This document shows, one piece after another, positions 61,832 through 64,000 of a stretch of 64,000 nt of DNA. The DNA lies in NCBI RefSeq assembly GCF_024198255.1, contig NZ_JAJVKW010000001.1, positions 1 to 64,000 on the forward strand, read 5' to 3'. The notes under the pieces were generated by a model. It was given only the letters and a program-made list of their open reading frames with translations, had not been told where the DNA came from and made no database searches. The stretch is from Myxococcus guangdongensis (GTDB lineage: Bacteria > Myxococcota > Myxococcia > Myxococcales > Myxococcaceae). Numbering within the stretch: position 1 is the stretch's first letter; every line of letters begins with the position of its first letter. Position numbers and translations under genes: made by a program.

Positions 61832-64000
61832 TCAGGCCCGCCTTCGCTCCATGGCCAGCCCGTCTTCCAGCAGCGCGCCGACATCCAGCACCAACACGGG
61901 AGTCCGGTTTCCCAGGTCCGTGGCGCCGGAAATGCCCCGGACGGATTGGAGCCGGCCGCCCAGGGGCTTGGTGACGATGTCCTGCTGCCCGTGCAGCTCG
62001 TCCACGGCGATGCCCAGCCGCTCCTGCGCGAGTCCCACCACCACCACGAAGTAGCGGCTCACCGGCCGTTCGGGGAGACCGAACAGGCGCGACAGGCGCA
62101 CGAAGGGGAGCGTCTGTCCGCGCAGGTCCAGCACCTCGCGCCGCTCCACGGTGCGAATCTCGCGGGGCTGCACGGAGAGGATTTCGAGCACGCTGTTGAG
62201 GGGAACCGCGTACGTGCGAGCACTCACGCCCACGACCAGCGCGCGGATGATGGCCAGCGTGACGGGCAGCGTCAGGTGGAAGGCGGTGCCCTTCCCGCGC
62301 TCGCTCCACACGTCGATGATGCCGGAGAGGTTGCCCAGGTTGTTCTTCACCACGTCCAGGCCCACGCCGCGGCCGGACAGCTCGGACACGCTGCGAGCGG
62401 TGGAGAAGCCTGGGAGGAAGATGAGGTTGAGCAGCTCGCGGCGGCCCATCTCCTCGGCCTGCGCGAAGGTGATGAGGCCGCGCGTCAGCGCCACCTCGCG
62501 CACGCGCAATTCGTCGATGCCCGCGCCGTCGTCGCTCACCTCGATGACGACGTGGTTGCCCTTCTGCACCGCGCGCAGCGCCACCACCGCGCGGCGGGAC
62601 TTGCCCGCGGCCAGTCGTGCGTCCGGAGACTCCACGCCGTGGTCGATGGCGTTGCGGATGAGGTGCATGAGCGGGTCGCTCAGCTCCTCGACGATGAGCT
62701 TGTCGAGCTCCACCTCGCCGCCGCCGATGACGAAGTCGATCTCCTTGCCCGCCTCGCGGGTGATGCGACGCACCAGTCGGGCCAGCTTGTCGAACACCTG
62801 GCCCACGGGGACCATGCGCGCCTCGAGCAGTCCCTCCTGGAGGGCCTCCAGCTTGCGCTCCAGGCCGCGGGTCTCGCGCGCCAGCTCCTGACCGAAGAGC
62901 TTCGACAGCGGCACGACGCCATCCTGCCGCGCGGACTCGGCGAGCCGCTGGAGGTTGGCCTTGATGAGCAGGAGCTCGCCCACCATGTTGATGAGGCCAT
63001 CCAGCTTGCCGATGTCGACGCGCACCGTCTGCGTCAACGAGCGCAGCGACGGCTCCGGCGCCGCGGCGGCCACGGTGGGCGGAGGTGTCGAGGCAGGGGC
63101 CTCGGCGGAGGTCGACACGGCACGAACGGGGGCGCGGCCTCCCGGGCCCTGGAGGTACGTCACGAGCGACGGCCCGGTGGAGCCCGAGCCACCCTGGGGC
63201 AACGCCACGCCACCCGGGCCCATGACCGGGGAGGAGCGCAGACCCGAGGGGAACACGCCCGAGTTCGCGACGGTCGCGCTCCAGCCTGCGGAGGGTGCGC
63301 CGGGGCCGCGTGTCCCAGCCGGGAGTCCCGGGTCCGAGGGAGGAATGAGGCCCGGGGGAATCGCCCCCGTCGGAGGCGCCGACGAGGGATTCACGCCTCC
63401 GGCACCAGGGCCCATCGTCGATGCCCCCGACAGGTGCGCGGAGGCAGCGCCACCAGCGCCAGGCCCCAGGGGGAACGTGCCCGGTATCTGCCCTGAGGGA
63501 TTCACGCCTTCGGCGCCATGCTCCATCGGGTGCATGCCCGGCACCTGCGCCGAGGAATTCCCCCCACCCTGCCCCATCGGGGACGTGCCCACGTCCTCAC
63601 GCCCGGCGCCACCCGGCGCCACTCCAGGCCCTTGTTCCGTGAGCGGCAGCGACGGCTGTCGCCCCTCCGCCGTCCCCTTCGCGCCGCGCTTCTTCCCGCC
63701 GCGCTTCGTCGTGGGCGGCGCGACCGTGGAGACCTCGGGACGCGTACCCGGTGGCTCCACGACGATGGCGGGAGTCTCCACCACCCGGGCCAGCACCTCC
63801 GCCGAGTGGGCCGTCGCGGGCACTCCCACGGGCCGCACGTTGAGGGGCGCGAGCTCCGCGGGCGTCCCACTCAGCCCGGACTCCAGCTCCATCACCGACA
63901 CGTGCGTGCCGAAGATGAGATCGAACGCGATGCCATGCGCCCCACCCGGCCGCGCGGACGGCAGCGTGCTGATGACCTCGCCCAGCGGCTTGAGGCGCGT
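61832..64000 (-). CDS. cheA: Chemotaxis histidine kinase CheA (5' end outside window)
   Basis: Kinase of the chemosensory array; 723 C-terminal residues are visible, and the start and P1 (His) domain lie beyond base 64000. The visible part opens with TRLKPLGEVISTLPSARPGG and GIAFDLIFGTHVSVMELE, close to the end of P1/P2. A long Pro/Gly-rich linker follows (63100-63800) with a 17-19-residue repeat. Then come dimerisation P3 (RVDIGKLDGLINMVGELLLIK) and P4 ATPase with N-box HLIRNAIDHGVESP (near 62650) and G-box DDGAGIDELR. LSGRGVGLDVV and a C-terminal CheW-like P5 complete it. Confidence 0.95.
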   Translation of the reverse strand, partial: TRLKPLGEVISTLPSARPGGAHGIAFDLIFGTHVSVMELESGLSGTPAELAPLNVRPVGVPATAHSAEVLARVVETPAIVVEPPGTRPEVSTVAPPTTKRGGKKRGAKGTAEGRQPSLPLTEQGPGVAPGGAGREDVGTSPMGQGGGNSSAQVPGMHPMEHGAEGVNPSGQIPGTFPLGPGAGGAASAHLSGASTMGPGAGGVNPSSAPPTGAIPPGLIPPSDPGLPAGTRGPGAPSAGWSATVANSGVFPSGLRSSPVMGPGGVALPQGGSGSTGPSLVTYLQGPGGRAPVRAVSTSAEAPASTPPPTVAAAAPEPSLRSLTQTVRVDIGKLDGLINMVGELLLIKANLQRLAESARQDGVVPLSKLFGQELARETRGLERKLEALQEGLLEARMVPVGQVFDKLARLVRRITREAGKEIDFVIGGGEVELDKLIVEELSDPLMHLIRNAIDHGVESPDARLAAGKSRRAVVALRAVQKGNHVVIEVSDDGAGIDELRVREVALTRGLITFAQAEEMGRRELLNLIFLPGFSTARSVSELSGRGVGLDVVKNNLGNLSGIIDVWSERGKGTAFHLTLPVTLAIIRALVVGVSARTYAVPLNSVLEILSVQPREIRTVERREVLDLRGQTLPFVRLSRLFGLPERPVSRYFVVVVGLAQERLGIAVDELHGQQDIVTKPLGGRLQSVRGISGATDLGNRTPVLVLDVGALLEDGLAMERRRA

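Noticed and set aside
63370..63590. Spaced repeats in the cheA region considered as a CRISPR array.
   Set aside because: The repeats are imperfect at DNA level, in frame, and form part of a Pro/Gly-rich linker with no constant spacer pattern.

Overview
The window is very GC-rich (close to 70 percent by eye), densely packed, and full of 4-base start/stop overlaps. Three traits point to a Myxococcaceae-type myxobacterium (Myxococcus, Corallococcus, Pyxidicoccus or a relative): proteins combining DUF4388, TPR and receiver modules, an accessory-rich chemosensory operon, and a deltaproteobacterial-style lysS-lolCD-bamA-skp-lpxD-fabZ-lpxA gene order. This assignment rests on content and gene order; no database search was run.

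Layout. 1-960 holds no credible protein gene. On the minus strand it looks like the tandem promoter array and leader of an rRNA operon whose 16S gene would begin just left of the window. 961-2459 is yicC-gmk on the minus strand, diverging from a heptosyltransferase-like gene (2543-3637). 3627-14792 is a minus-strand cluster for the lipopolysaccharide core and lipid A: a receiver/DUF4388/J-domain/TPR protein, an MsbA-like exporter, a PHP phosphoesterase, a WaaA-like Kdo transferase, two glycosyltransferases, LpxK, both halves of the heptose pathway enzyme HldE, and a Trm112-like protein. lpxB, a DPM1-like glycosyltransferase and a marC gene run on the plus strand (14854-17379).

From about 41958 down to 17381 nearly everything reads on the minus strand. 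It starts with a TPR/zinc-ribbon membrane protein and a DUF4388 protein, then phoH, a 7TM-HD phosphohydrolase and a cupin-YbeY fusion. Next come an Lnb-like DUF4105 protein, prfB with its programmed frameshift, an ECF sigma/anti-sigma pair and lysS. The stretch ends with the outer-membrane biogenesis block (an enlarged LolC/E permease, LolD, BamA, Skp, LpxD, FabZ, LpxA, LpxI) and two envelope proteins. So most of lipid A synthesis, lipoprotein export and beta-barrel assembly lies within 30 kb.

42112-47446 contains a MazG-VOC fusion, rpsT with a TTG start, and leuS-zinc ribbon-lptE. 47937-52394 is a SusC/SusD pair, a system best known from Bacteroidetes, with no sugar hydrolase or regulator beside it. 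A hydroxyacid dehydrogenase and an ABC exporter follow. 55980-64000 is a chemosensory operon read leftwards: cheA (cut by the right edge), two cheW, a small membrane protein, a HEAT-repeat protein, cheR, cheB and cheY. It leads directly into the ABC exporter.

The most interesting points are the HEAT/membrane-protein chemosensory operon joined to an exporter, the orphan SusCD locus, the double-size Lol permease, the cupin-YbeY and MazG-VOC fusions, the receiver-DUF4388-J-domain protein, and the WaaA-like enzyme with Asp where the catalytic Glu is expected.
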